Position numbers and translations under genes: made by a program
DNA from: Limnochordia bacterium
GTDB taxonomy: Bacteria; Bacillota; Limnochordia; Darwinibacteriales; DTU012
DNA: 5,588 bases
Assembly (NCBI GenBank): GCA_007116995.1
Contig: SKHL01000318.1
Span: 1-5,588, forward strand
Direction of reading: 5' to 3'
The notes under the pieces: model-generated
What the model saw: the letters and a program-made list of their open reading frames with translations, nothing else
Told to the model about the DNA's origin: nothing
Databases searched by the model: none
Shown here: piece after piece, positions 1-5,588 of the stretch
Layout: the number at the start of each line of letters is the position of its first letter
How positions within the stretch are numbered: position 1 is the first letter of the stretch

Positions 1-1
1 C

Positions 2-1297
2 TTAGGGTTACTTGCCTTGAGTCCTGTACCGTTTATCTTTTTCGGTAGTCGCTATGTCAATCGAAAACTGCGCCGTATCTGGCACTTAGTCCGTCGACGT
101 GGTGCCGAGTTAAACGCTATTTTAGGTGATACCCTCCCCGGCATTAAGGTGGTAAAAGCCTTTGGTCGGGAAGAGGATGAAGTATCCCGGTTTGTAGAGA
201 AACAACAAGGGCTCTATGATAGCCACATGCTAGCTGCGGGGCTATCGAGGAAAGCCTACCCTATTATTGGATTTACAACCGCGATCGGTGCTGTTCTAAT
301 CTGGTGGTTTGGTGGAACTATGGTGATCCGTGGTTTGGATTTGCCCATTGGAGCTGCGGGAACCTTAACTTTAGGAGAATTTGTACTATTTAATGGCTAT
401 ATAGGGCGTCTATATGGTCCCATTCAATCCCTTAGCCAACTTACGGGTCAGCTACAACAAGCAGCCACTTCGGCAGAACGAATTTTTGAGATTATCGATA
501 CACCACCGGATATTCAGGATGATGCTCAGTCTATCGTGCTAGATAACATGAAAGGTGAAGTCGTCTTTGACCGTGTTACCTTTGGATACGAGGTGGATGA
601 ACCTATTTTAAAAGACGTGACACTTACGATTAAACCGGGCGAAATGATCGGGCTTGTGGGTAGTAGCGGTGCAGGGAAAACCACATTAATCAACCTATTA
701 TGCCGATTCTATGATGTCTCTAAAGGATCCATTACCATTGATGGTGTCCCCATTAACCAGCTCCAGGTTGCCTCCTTGCGGGATCAAATCGCTGTCGTGT
801 TACAAGAGCCATTTTTATTTCACGCAACTATTGCGAAAAACATTGCCTATGGTCGTCCCGATGCCAGCTTAGAGGAGATCATCTGGTCTGCGAAAATGGC
901 CAATGCACATACCTTTATTTCTGAGTTGCCCGAAGCCTATGACACACGCCTTGGTGAACGGGGAACCGGGTTATCCGGTGGCCAGAAGCAACGGCTTAGT
1001 ATTGCACGAGCTATTCTACGGGATCCCAGGGTTTTAATCTTAGATGAGGCTACCTCAGCTGTGGATACGGAAACGGAAAGCCTGATCCAAGAAGCGATAG
1101 ATCGCCTGGTTAAGAATCGAACTACTATCGCTATTGCCCACCGCCTTTCTACATTAAAAAATGCCGACCGCATTGTAGTAATGGACGAAGGCCAGGTAGT
1201 AGAGGTAGGTACCCATGAAGAGTTACTCTCTAATGATGGTGTGTTTAGCAAATTAGTTGAAATGCAATCAGAGATGGCCAAACGAGCCATTGTTTAG
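2..1297 (+). CDS. ABC exporter, ATP-binding/permease protein (5' end missing)
   Basis: This is the C-terminal part of a fused permease-ATPase of the MsbA/MdlB type, a membrane exporter that uses ATP to move an unknown substrate outward. The frame is open to the left edge, so the true start lies outside; 431 residues are visible of a usual 570-620. The visible membrane part holds a cytoplasmic coupling segment (LPGIKVVKAFGREEDE, about residues 45-60) and two hydrophobic helices at about 85-111 and 122-147, probably TM5 and TM6. The nucleotide-binding domain is complete: A-loop Tyr196, Walker A GSSGAGKT (220-227), Q-loop Gln268, signature LSGGQ (324-328), Walker B VLILDE with catalytic Glu349, D-loop SAVD (352-355) and H-loop His380. 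All catalytic residues are intact, so it is either a homodimer or the active half of a heterodimer. A DUF1854 gene follows 20 bases later, probably in the same operon. The substrate cannot be told from sequence. Confidence 0.95.
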   Translation, partial: LGLLALSPVPFIFFGSRYVNRKLRRIWHLVRRRGAELNAILGDTLPGIKVVKAFGREEDEVSRFVEKQQGLYDSHMLAAGLSRKAYPIIGFTTAIGAVLIWWFGGTMVIRGLDLPIGAAGTLTLGEFVLFNGYIGRLYGPIQSLSQLTGQLQQAATSAERIFEIIDTPPDIQDDAQSIVLDNMKGEVVFDRVTFGYEVDEPILKDVTLTIKPGEMIGLVGSSGAGKTTLINLLCRFYDVSKGSITIDGVPINQLQVASLRDQIAVVLQEPFLFHATIAKNIAYGRPDASLEEIIWSAKMANAHTFISELPEAYDTRLGERGTGLSGGQKQRLSIARAILRDPRVLILDEATSAVDTETESLIQEAIDRLVKNRTTIAIAHRLSTLKNADRIVVMDEGQVVEVGTHEELLSNDGVFSKLVEMQSEMAKRAIV

Positions 1298-1300
1298 AAG

Positions 1301-1307
1301 AGAGGAG
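1301..1307 (+). promoter_or_regulatory. Ribosome binding site for the DUF1854 gene
   Basis: AGAGGAG lies 10 bases before ATG 1318 and 7 bases before an in-frame TTG at 1315. Both starts are reachable from it. ATG is preferred as the stronger codon, but TTG 1315 would add only one residue. The site begins 3 bases after the exporter stop codon, which suggests the two genes are translated from one message. Confidence 0.7.
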
Positions 1308-1317
1308 TGTATATTTG

Positions 1318-1827
1318 ATGCCTATGTCAGAAGCGGCGCAAGAAATTGACTTACTAAATCCCGATAATGTACAGATATATCTTAGTGAGAAACAACGGGT
1401 CTGTGTAGATTTTCTAAAGCAAAATACCACCTTACACAATGTGAATATGAGCCTGATGTTTCCCTTAACCATGAAGCGAAGATTCTTACGTTTGTATGAC
1501 CAAGATAAGAAGGAAATTGGAATTATCAGCGACATCGATCAACTAGATGCCGCCTCGATAAAAACCGTGGAACATGAGTTAAACCGTGTTTATTTTCTCC
1601 CTCAAATTACTAAGATAAACCATATCGAGGAACGATTCGGCACCCGAACCTGGGATGTAGAAACAGAAAAGGGTCAGCACACCTTCGATGTACGGGGTCG
1701 GGAAAACGTACGCTATGTAAGTCAAGGCCACCTGGTCGTTAAGGATGTTGATGGAAACCGATATGAAGTAGTAAATGTACAAACCCTCGATTATCAAAGC
1801 AAACAAATGCTAGAAGTAGCTAGCTAG
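1318..1827 (+). CDS. DUF1854 family protein, partner of ABC exporter
   Basis: This is a small soluble protein of 169 residues with no signal peptide or membrane helix. It matches the DUF1854 pattern as I recall it: a central block with MFPLTMKRRFLRLYD (about 47-61) and EIGIISDIDQLD (66-77), then ELNRVYFLPQITKI (87-100), then the diagnostic C-terminal block DVDGNRYEVVNVQTLDYQS (143-161). The biochemical function of the family is not known. Established context: DUF1854 proteins are commonly encoded beside ABC exporters, and in some proteobacteria the pair sits with cyanophycin metabolism genes. No cyanophycin gene is visible here. Directly downstream of the exporter and ending just before a terminator, it is most likely a cytoplasmic accessory or regulatory subunit of that exporter (inference). 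ATG 1318 is chosen; TTG 1315 is the alternative. Confidence 0.88.
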   Translation: MPMSEAAQEIDLLNPDNVQIYLSEKQRVCVDFLKQNTTLHNVNMSLMFPLTMKRRFLRLYDQDKKEIGIISDIDQLDAASIKTVEHELNRVYFLPQITKINHIEERFGTRTWDVETEKGQHTFDVRGRENVRYVSQGHLVVKDVDGNRYEVVNVQTLDYQSKQMLEVAS

Positions 1828-1830
1828 ACC

Positions 1831-1876
1831 AAAGGCATACCCCAATTCCAGCAGTTGCATTGGGGTATGCCTTTTA
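1831..1876 (+). terminator. Rho-independent terminator of the exporter-DUF1854 operon
   Basis: There is a perfect 16-bp inverted repeat, AAAGGCATACCCCAAT (1831-1846) with ATTGGGGTATGCCTTT (1859-1874), closing a 12-base loop. It begins 3 bases after the DUF1854 stop codon. The stem ends in TTTT and is followed by further T-rich sequence (ACTATTTT). The reverse strand would give only a short T run (TTTGG), so it works mainly for plus-strand transcripts. Confidence 0.87.
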
Positions 1877-2179
1877 CTATTTTCATCCCAGAAAGTATAG
1901 GTCAGATTTTGTCGCTTGTGGGTGTTTACACGTGCCACTGAATGCACAAGATAGGTAGGAAAATCGTTTGTTATACCAAGGACTTCCAAGATATCTACCC
2001 GAATACTATAAGAAACAGACATTAAATGAGAATATGATTATAACACGCTCTCATCGTATTGTATCTACTTTCGCGGTTCAGCGGAAAAAAGAAGAGACAA
2101 AGAAAATGGACAGTTTACGAAAATTAGCAGAAGGCCCCAACAAGCCGGGCAAGAGAAACATATGGTCCCTCCAGGGGTA
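1877..2179. other. Intergenic region between convergent genes; no convincing gene
   Basis: About 300 bases separate the terminator of the DUF1854 gene from the stop codon of the minus-strand aldo/keto reductase. No open frame here resembles a known protein, has a clear Shine-Dalgarno site and avoids overlapping neighbours. Visible structure: CTTGTG (1915-1920) pairs with CACAAG (1945-1950), enclosing GTGC (1932-1935), which could alternatively pair with GCAC (1944-1947), so a small folded RNA is possible. A purine-rich stretch lies at about 2082-2106. I found no clear sigma-A promoter and no good terminator for the aldo/keto reductase; GCCC/GGGC at 2134-2150 is the best stem but is weak. The region could hold an untranslated 3' end or a small RNA, or be decayed sequence. 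Confidence 0.5.
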
Positions 2180-3199
2180 TTATGCTTGCTTGGACGCAAA
2201 ATCGCGATAGAACGTTAACTCCTTTTGCAATAACTGCGGTGTGTCTAATTCATAGGGACAATTGGCCTTACAGTTCCCACAATGGCTGCAGTTAGTGATT
2301 CGCTCCATCTGCTCTTGCCAGCTCGCACTGAGAAAATTATCCATAGGGGTCCGAGTTAGCAGCAGAGACATTCGTGCAGCCATATTGATAGGGATATTGG
2401 CCGGACACGGTAGGCAATATCCGCAACCACGACAGAAAGAACCGGCTAACGTTGCTCTATCCTTGTTAATCTCGTCCCACATCTGCTGGTCCAACTCAGG
2501 CGGATCTGCTTCTAAAGCCAGAAATTGATCTAGCTCTGCTTCTCGCTGGATACCCCAGATAGGCACCACGTTTTCATACTGCCGTAAAAATGCAAACGTG
2601 GTACTCGCATTTGTAAGCAAACCGCCTGACATTGCCTTCATTGCGATCAGCCCTACATTATGGGTTTTGCAAGCATGAACTAGTTCTAAATCCTGTTCTG
2701 ACGATAAGGAGCTTAGCGGAAATTGTACCGTCTCATATAACCCTGATTGTACGGCTTCAAAAGCTAATTGCAAACGGTGACTAGTCAACCCGATATGAAG
2801 AATTACACCTTTTTGCTGTAAATCCAAAAGAGTATGATAAAGTCCATCGTCACCACCGGGTTTCGGCACCCAAGAGGGATTATGAAGCTGTAGAATATCG
2901 ATATAATCGGTTTTTAGTTTTTTTAGACTTGTCCTCACCTGCTCTAGTAAGGCCTGACTAGTCTGGGCACCACTTTTTGTGGCAATAATAATCTGCGGTC
3001 GTACATCTGCTAGGGCTTCTCCAATTTTTTCTTCACTATCCGAATAACCTCGGGCTGTATCGAAAAAATTGATCCCATGATTATAGGCTTTGCGTAACAG
3101 AGTGTTAGCTTGATCGAAACTTACCCGTTGAATGGGAAGAGCGCCAAAGGCCGTTCGACTCACAGTTAGATTAGTCCGACCTAATATGGTTGTTTGCAT
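2180..3199 (-). CDS. Aldo/keto reductase with C-terminal 4Fe-4S motifs
   Basis: The protein has 339 residues: an aldo/keto reductase TIM barrel (about 1-250) followed by a cysteine-rich ferredoxin-like tail (about 255-320). The full catalytic tetrad is present: Asp47 and Tyr52 in FFDTARGY, Lys75 in ATKSG, His106 in LQLHNP. The tail carries CRGCGYCLPCP (Cys256, 259, 262, 265) and CSHCGNCKANCP (Cys304, 307, 310, 314), enough for up to two iron-sulfur clusters. This architecture belongs to the COG1453-like oxidoreductases, common in anaerobes, whose substrates are mostly unknown. It is likely a cytoplasmic NAD(P)H-dependent carbonyl reductase that can pass electrons through Fe-S clusters (inference). 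The ATG start is supported by AAGGTGG 8 bases upstream. The gene is divergent from cca and convergent with DUF1854. It appears intact. Confidence 0.93.
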   Translation of the reverse strand: MQTTILGRTNLTVSRTAFGALPIQRVSFDQANTLLRKAYNHGINFFDTARGYSDSEEKIGEALADVRPQIIIATKSGAQTSQALLEQVRTSLKKLKTDYIDILQLHNPSWVPKPGGDDGLYHTLLDLQQKGVILHIGLTSHRLQLAFEAVQSGLYETVQFPLSSLSSEQDLELVHACKTHNVGLIAMKAMSGGLLTNASTTFAFLRQYENVVPIWGIQREAELDQFLALEADPPELDQQMWDEINKDRATLAGSFCRGCGYCLPCPANIPINMAARMSLLLTRTPMDNFLSASWQEQMERITNCSHCGNCKANCPYELDTPQLLQKELTFYRDFASKQA

Positions 3200-3309
3200 C
3201 TAGGATTCCACCTTTCTCCGTTTACTATGATGATACTCTCTTTCTTCAGCAAAGCATAGAATCCTGCTTAGAACTTAGTAATCTCATCCTGTTTTGGAAG
3301 AGGTGTGAT
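3200..3309. promoter_or_regulatory. Divergent promoter region between aldo/keto reductase and cca
   Basis: These 110 bases separate two start codons facing away from each other, so both promoters are expected here unless cca is read from further upstream. For the reductase (minus strand) the best candidate is TTGCTG (3247-3252) and CATAGT (3224-3229) with 17-base spacing, which is a weak match. For cca a -10-like TAGAAT (3257-3262) has no good -35 partner. An inverted repeat AGGATTC (3202-3208) / GAATCCT (3259-3265) brackets the region and may be chance. The reductase Shine-Dalgarno complement CCACCT lies at 3208-3213. Confidence 0.35.
3300..3305 (+). promoter_or_regulatory. Ribosome binding site deciding the cca start
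   Basis: GAGGTG lies 4 bases before ATG 3310, preceded by GGAAG (3296-3300), which would give 9-base spacing. It supports ATG 3310 over any start in the frame's open extension back to 3190, whose translation does not resemble the family. Confidence 0.72.
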
Positions 3310-4671
3310 ATGTTAATTCGCCCTAAATCTATTCCCCTGCCCCAAGCAATCTGGGATCTCTGCCACCAACTCCATCAGCATGGGTACCAATCCTATATCG
3401 TCGGCGGAGCTATTCGCGATGTATTGCGATCCCAGATACCCCTTGATTGGGATATCACTACCGATGCTCTCCCCGTAGAGGTTGAGCAGCTTTTTCAGCG
3501 CACAATTCCTACGGGGAAGACCTTTGGTACTATCACCGTGAGACAAGGCGATTACCTTGTCGAAATTACGACCATGCGTCAAGATGCGAATTACTCCGAT
3601 GGGCGGCGACCAGATCAAGTAATCTATACCAACGATATCGTGTTAGATCTAAAGCGACGAGATTTTACCATTAACGCGATCGCCTATGATCCGATTAGCC
3701 AGAACTATGTGGATCCCCATCGAGGTATCAAGGATATAAGAAAACGTCGTCTTCGCACAGTAGGGCTAGCAAAGGACCGTTTCAACGAAGATGCCCTGCG
3801 CATGCTACGCCTAGTTCGATTTTACGCTACATTAGGGTTTAAGCCGGATCCAGCAGCGATTGCTGGCCTAGAGCCTAGCCTACTGAAAAACGTAGCCTGG
3901 GAGCGGATCGGGGAGGAATTTCGTAAACTAATTCTCGGCAACGAAATCGTCGCTGCTCTCCAACTCCTCTATACCAGTGGAATGCTCGAATACATCCTAC
4001 CCGAACTAGCCAAGGGAGCATCTGTATATCAGGGAAATCGACACCAGTTCGATGTGTTAGGCCATCAAATTCAGACAGCCCAAGCTATCCAACCCATCCT
4101 GCACTTGCGCTTGGCTGCTTTGCTTCATGATATAGGCAAACCGGAGACTGTATTTGAGGACGATGGAGGAATTCATTTTTATACCCATGACACCTTAGGT
4201 GCAGAGCTAGCCCGCACATGCTTACGACGCATGTGCTGTAGTAAAGCTCTAATCAAGCGAGTCTCCAATCTGATCGAATACCATATGTTTCCTATCCATC
4301 CCCACTCAACCGACCGGGCAATTCGCCGATTTATCGCTAAGGTGGGTGAAGAGAACATTTTGGATCTGATTGAACTGCGCAAAGCGGATGTGCTAGCCAT
4401 GAAGCACAATCCTACCCAGGTTTGGCAATACTATCAACAAATGCAGACCCGCATTGAAGAGGTACTCGCAGTGGAGCATGGATTCAGCATTACAGATTTA
4501 GCTATTAATGGCCAGGATCTCTTGGAGCACTTTGGCTTAAGTCCCAGTCCTCTAATTGGGGAGATTCTCAACTATCTATTAGCAGAGGTCATCGATGACC
4601 CATTGATCAATCAGACGGAAGCTCTGTTAGATAAAACCCGAGTTTATCTTGGAAAACAAAACAAGGAGTGA
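3310..4671 (+). CDS. cca: CCA tRNA nucleotidyltransferase, HD-domain type
   Basis: This 453-residue class II nucleotidyltransferase adds or repairs the 3' CCA end of tRNAs in the cytoplasm. The head domain has VGGAIRD (31-37), the metal-binding pair Asp46/Asp48 in LDWDIT, a flexible loop with YSDGRRP (95-101) and RRDFTINAIAYD (116-127). Then come EDALRMLRLVRF (160-171), with the EDxxR nucleotide-selection motif, and the neck motif ERIGEE (198-203). An HD phosphohydrolase domain follows, with LLHDIGKP (271-278, His273-Asp274) and LIEYHMFP (321-328). The C-terminus (about 393-447) has ITDLAINGQDLLEHFGL, typical of the tRNA_NucTran2_2 domain. YSDGRRP and the LDLKRRDF context favour a CCA- or A-adding enzyme over poly(A) polymerase. 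A partner CC-adding enzyme elsewhere in the genome cannot be excluded. ATG 3310 fits the family N-terminus and has a good ribosome site. msrB follows after 5 bases. Confidence 0.93.
   Translation: MLIRPKSIPLPQAIWDLCHQLHQHGYQSYIVGGAIRDVLRSQIPLDWDITTDALPVEVEQLFQRTIPTGKTFGTITVRQGDYLVEITTMRQDANYSDGRRPDQVIYTNDIVLDLKRRDFTINAIAYDPISQNYVDPHRGIKDIRKRRLRTVGLAKDRFNEDALRMLRLVRFYATLGFKPDPAAIAGLEPSLLKNVAWERIGEEFRKLILGNEIVAALQLLYTSGMLEYILPELAKGASVYQGNRHQFDVLGHQIQTAQAIQPILHLRLAALLHDIGKPETVFEDDGGIHFYTHDTLGAELARTCLRRMCCSKALIKRVSNLIEYHMFPIHPHSTDRAIRRFIAKVGEENILDLIELRKADVLAMKHNPTQVWQYYQQMQTRIEEVLAVEHGFSITDLAINGQDLLEHFGLSPSPLIGEILNYLLAEVIDDPLINQTEALLDKTRVYLGKQNKE
4663..4668 (+). promoter_or_regulatory. Ribosome binding site of msrB, inside the end of cca
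   Basis: AAGGAG lies within the last codons of cca, immediately before its TGA stop (4669-4671) and 8 bases before ATG 4677. It decides the msrB start: an in-frame GTG at 4668 overlaps this site itself and cannot use it. Ribosomes finishing cca would pass over the site, so the two genes are likely translationally coupled. Confidence 0.85.
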
Positions 4672-4676
4672 ATTAC

Positions 4677-5123
4677 ATGGCGAAAGAATCATCAAATAAA
4701 AAGAGAAACAATTTCACCCCGCTTCAATATGAAGTCACCCAGAAAAATGGCACAGAACCGCCCTTCCATAACGAATATTGGGATCACAAGGCTGAGGGTA
4801 TTTATGTGGATATCGTATCGGGCAAACCTCTCTTTAGCTCATTAGATAAGTTTGACTCGGGTTGCGGTTGGCCAAGCTTTACCAAACCTCTGGAAAAACA
4901 AGAAATCGTCGAACACCAAGATACGAGTCACCATATGATACGCACAGAAGTGCGCAGCAAAACAGCAGACTCCCATCTTGGACATATATTCTCCGATGGA
5001 CCTAAAGACCGAGGTGGGCTACGGTATTGTATCAATTCTGCTTCTCTACACTTTATCCCAAAAGAGAACCTTGAAAAAGAAGGCTATGAGCAGTATGCTT
5101 CGCTTTTTAGAAAGACTCCCTAG
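4677..5123 (+). CDS. msrB: Peptide-methionine (R)-S-oxide reductase MsrB
   Basis: This 148-residue enzyme repairs oxidised methionine in proteins by reducing the R-sulfoxide, normally with thioredoxin as reductant, in the cytoplasm. Hallmarks: VTQKNGTEPPFHNEYWDHK (20-38), the resolving-cysteine motif DSGCGWPSF (Cys63), TADSHLGHIFSDGP (96-109) and the catalytic motif RYCINSASLHF (Cys118). The Cys63-Cys118 spacing of 55 equals that reported for the Neisseria PilB domain. These are the only two cysteines. The two CxxC pairs that bind zinc in E. coli MsrB are replaced by YVDIVSGK and RSKTADS, so this is the zinc-free form, like Bacillus subtilis MsrB (YppQ). It is a stand-alone protein, not fused to MsrA, and no signal peptide is seen. 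The short lysine- and asparagine-rich N-terminus (1-12) is variable in the family. Confidence 0.97.
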   Translation: MAKESSNKKRNNFTPLQYEVTQKNGTEPPFHNEYWDHKAEGIYVDIVSGKPLFSSLDKFDSGCGWPSFTKPLEKQEIVEHQDTSHHMIRTEVRSKTADSHLGHIFSDGPKDRGGLRYCINSASLHFIPKENLEKEGYEQYASLFRKTP

Positions 5124-5124
5124 T

Positions 5125-5170
5125 GTTAACATTATCTCTTGATGGAGGCTAAGAGATCATGTAACGTTTT
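5125..5170 (+). terminator. Probable terminator downstream of msrB
   Basis: ATCTCTT (5134-5140) pairs with AAGAGAT (5151-5157) around a 10-base loop. The stem extends, after a mismatch, through CAT/ATG and, after a bulged A, GTTA/TAAC (5125-5128 with 5162-5165). GTTTT follows on the plus strand. The T run is short, so strength is uncertain. The hairpin overlaps the last codons of the convergent minus-strand gene, and the minus strand has no T run after it. Confidence 0.5.
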
Positions 5171-5588
5171 CGCATCAGCTAGAAATTGGTCTGGATCATC
5201 ATTTTTTACAAATTCTAAGCTAGCATAGCGATCTCCTGGCAACTTCGCTACTTCTCCTAAATAACTCTGCCAAACATCCCAACCGTCTATTAGAGCATAG
5301 CGCTCCCGTTTCTCATCCCACTGATAAACATGAAGATGTGACAGCCAGGGCATAATATCCTGTAACGACCCTAAACGAGTCTCCGGCTGATGTGAAAATA
5401 GCGGTTGCCAATAGGAGTATATATTAGGATGATCTACTGCTTGCAGCAGTTCTCTAGCTGATTCCGGAGTATCGGTAAGAGTACCTCGGTGATACTCATA
5501 GGCTACCATAATACCCTCCTGTTGCGCTAAATCCCCTATTTGGCGGGATCTTGCTACCACCTGATCCCGCCAAGCTTTATCCGCGTTA
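5132..5588 (-). CDS. Sugar phosphate isomerase/epimerase-like TIM-barrel protein (5' end missing)
   Basis: This is the C-terminal 151 residues of a protein of the xylose isomerase-like TIM-barrel superfamily (AP endonuclease 2 fold, PF01261); most members are 250-290 residues. The frame stays open to the right edge, so the start is outside; an internal GTG at 5560 is not the likely start. Numbering from the edge, recognisable parts are VAYEYHRGTLTDTPESA (about 28-44) with a probable metal-binding Glu31, HPNIYSYWQPL (53-63), LSHLHVYQW (82-90) with His86, and YASLEFVKNDDPDQFL (121-136) with Glu125. These Glu and His positions fit the divalent-metal site at the barrel mouth. The substrate is unknown; it could be a keto-sugar or an inositol-type compound. 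It converges with msrB, leaving 8 bases between stop codons. Confidence 0.82.
   Translation of the reverse strand, partial: NADKAWRDQVVARSRQIGDLAQQEGIMVAYEYHRGTLTDTPESARELLQAVDHPNIYSYWQPLFSHQPETRLGSLQDIMPWLSHLHVYQWDEKRERYALIDGWDVWQSYLGEVAKLPGDRYASLEFVKNDDPDQFLADAKTLHDLLASIKR
5540..5573. repeat. Perfect 11-bp inverted repeat inside the isomerase-like gene
   Basis: TTGGCGGGATC (5540-5550) and GATCCCGCCAA (5563-5573) are exact reverse complements separated by 12 bases. The arms are GC-rich and lie fully within the minus-strand coding frame. Neither strand has a T run after the stem, so it is not an intrinsic terminator. It may be a chance repeat, an mRNA structure or a protein-binding palindrome. 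Confidence 0.6.

Noticed and set aside
937..1290. Minus-strand open frame opposite the ABC ATPase domain
   Set aside because: It lies entirely antisense to strongly conserved ATPase motifs, and its translation is low-complexity and unrelated to any family.
1810..2022. Minus-strand 70-residue open frame covering the terminator
   Set aside because: It runs through the 16-bp terminator stem and the end of the DUF1854 gene, and has no recognisable protein features.
1968..2105. Longer version of the small plus-strand ORF, starting at 1968
   Set aside because: It starts with a weak codon, has no Shine-Dalgarno site and no recognisable similarity; only the part from 2106 is kept, as a doubtful finding.
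2134..2150. GCCC/GGGC stem as a terminator for the aldo/keto reductase
   Set aside because: It has only 4 base pairs and a 9-base loop, with no clean T run on the minus strand; too weak to call.
3190..3309. Open extension of the cca frame upstream to 3190, giving a 40-residue longer protein
   Set aside because: It would overlap the reductase start, has no family-like sequence and lacks a good ribosome site; ATG 3310 has GAGGTG and starts just before the conserved N-terminus.
3676..3683. GCGATCGC octamer resembling the cyanobacterial HIP1 repeat
   Set aside because: There is a single copy, where HIP1-rich cyanobacteria would show several; the gene content points to Bacillota.
4214..4236. Perfect 8-bp inverted repeat GCACATGC/GCATGTGC with a 7-base loop inside cca
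   Set aside because: A stem this short is expected about once or twice by chance in a window of this size, and it sits in coding sequence of the HD domain with no T run.
5132..5560. Treating GTG 5560 as the true start of the isomerase-like gene
   Set aside because: The frame stays open to the window edge with plausible protein sequence, and about half of the barrel would be missing, so the gene is simply cut by the edge.

Overview
The window reads as ordinary chromosomal DNA from a member of the Bacillota (Firmicutes), probably an anaerobic or redox-versatile one. This is inferred from strong GGAGG/GAGGTG-type Shine-Dalgarno sites, moderate GC, a Bacillus-type zinc-free MsrB, and an aldo/keto reductase fused to iron-sulfur motifs. 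No rRNA, tRNA, CRISPR array, insertion sequence, phage gene or origin is visible. The genus cannot be named from this sequence alone.

Layout, left to right. (1) Positions 2-1297, plus strand: the C-terminal part of an ABC exporter (end of the transmembrane domain plus a complete nucleotide-binding domain), cut by the left edge. It is followed after 20 bases by a DUF1854 protein (1318-1827). A strong intrinsic terminator (1831-1875) closes this two-gene unit. (2) Positions 1876-2179: about 300 bases with no convincing gene, lying between convergent genes. It holds a small region of possible secondary structure and one very doubtful 34-codon ORF. (3) Positions 2180-3199, minus strand: an aldo/keto reductase with two C-terminal four-cysteine Fe-S motifs. 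(4) After a 110-base divergent spacer, positions 3310-4671 plus strand encode an HD-domain CCA tRNA nucleotidyltransferase. It is tightly coupled (5-base gap) to msrB, methionine-R-sulfoxide reductase (4677-5123). (5) Positions 5132-5588, minus strand: the C-terminal part of a sugar phosphate isomerase/epimerase-like TIM-barrel protein, cut by the right edge and convergent with msrB.

Functional links: the exporter and the DUF1854 protein almost certainly work together, because this pairing recurs in other bacteria. The cca-msrB pair shares a transcript but has no obvious biochemical link. The aldo/keto reductase and MsrB are both redox enzymes, but nothing here shows that they cooperate.

I see no clearly new biological system. 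The items most worth a second look are the exporter/DUF1854 pair, the cca-msrB coupling, the unusually long spacer between convergent genes at 1876-2179, and a perfect 11-bp inverted repeat inside the isomerase-like gene at 5540-5573.
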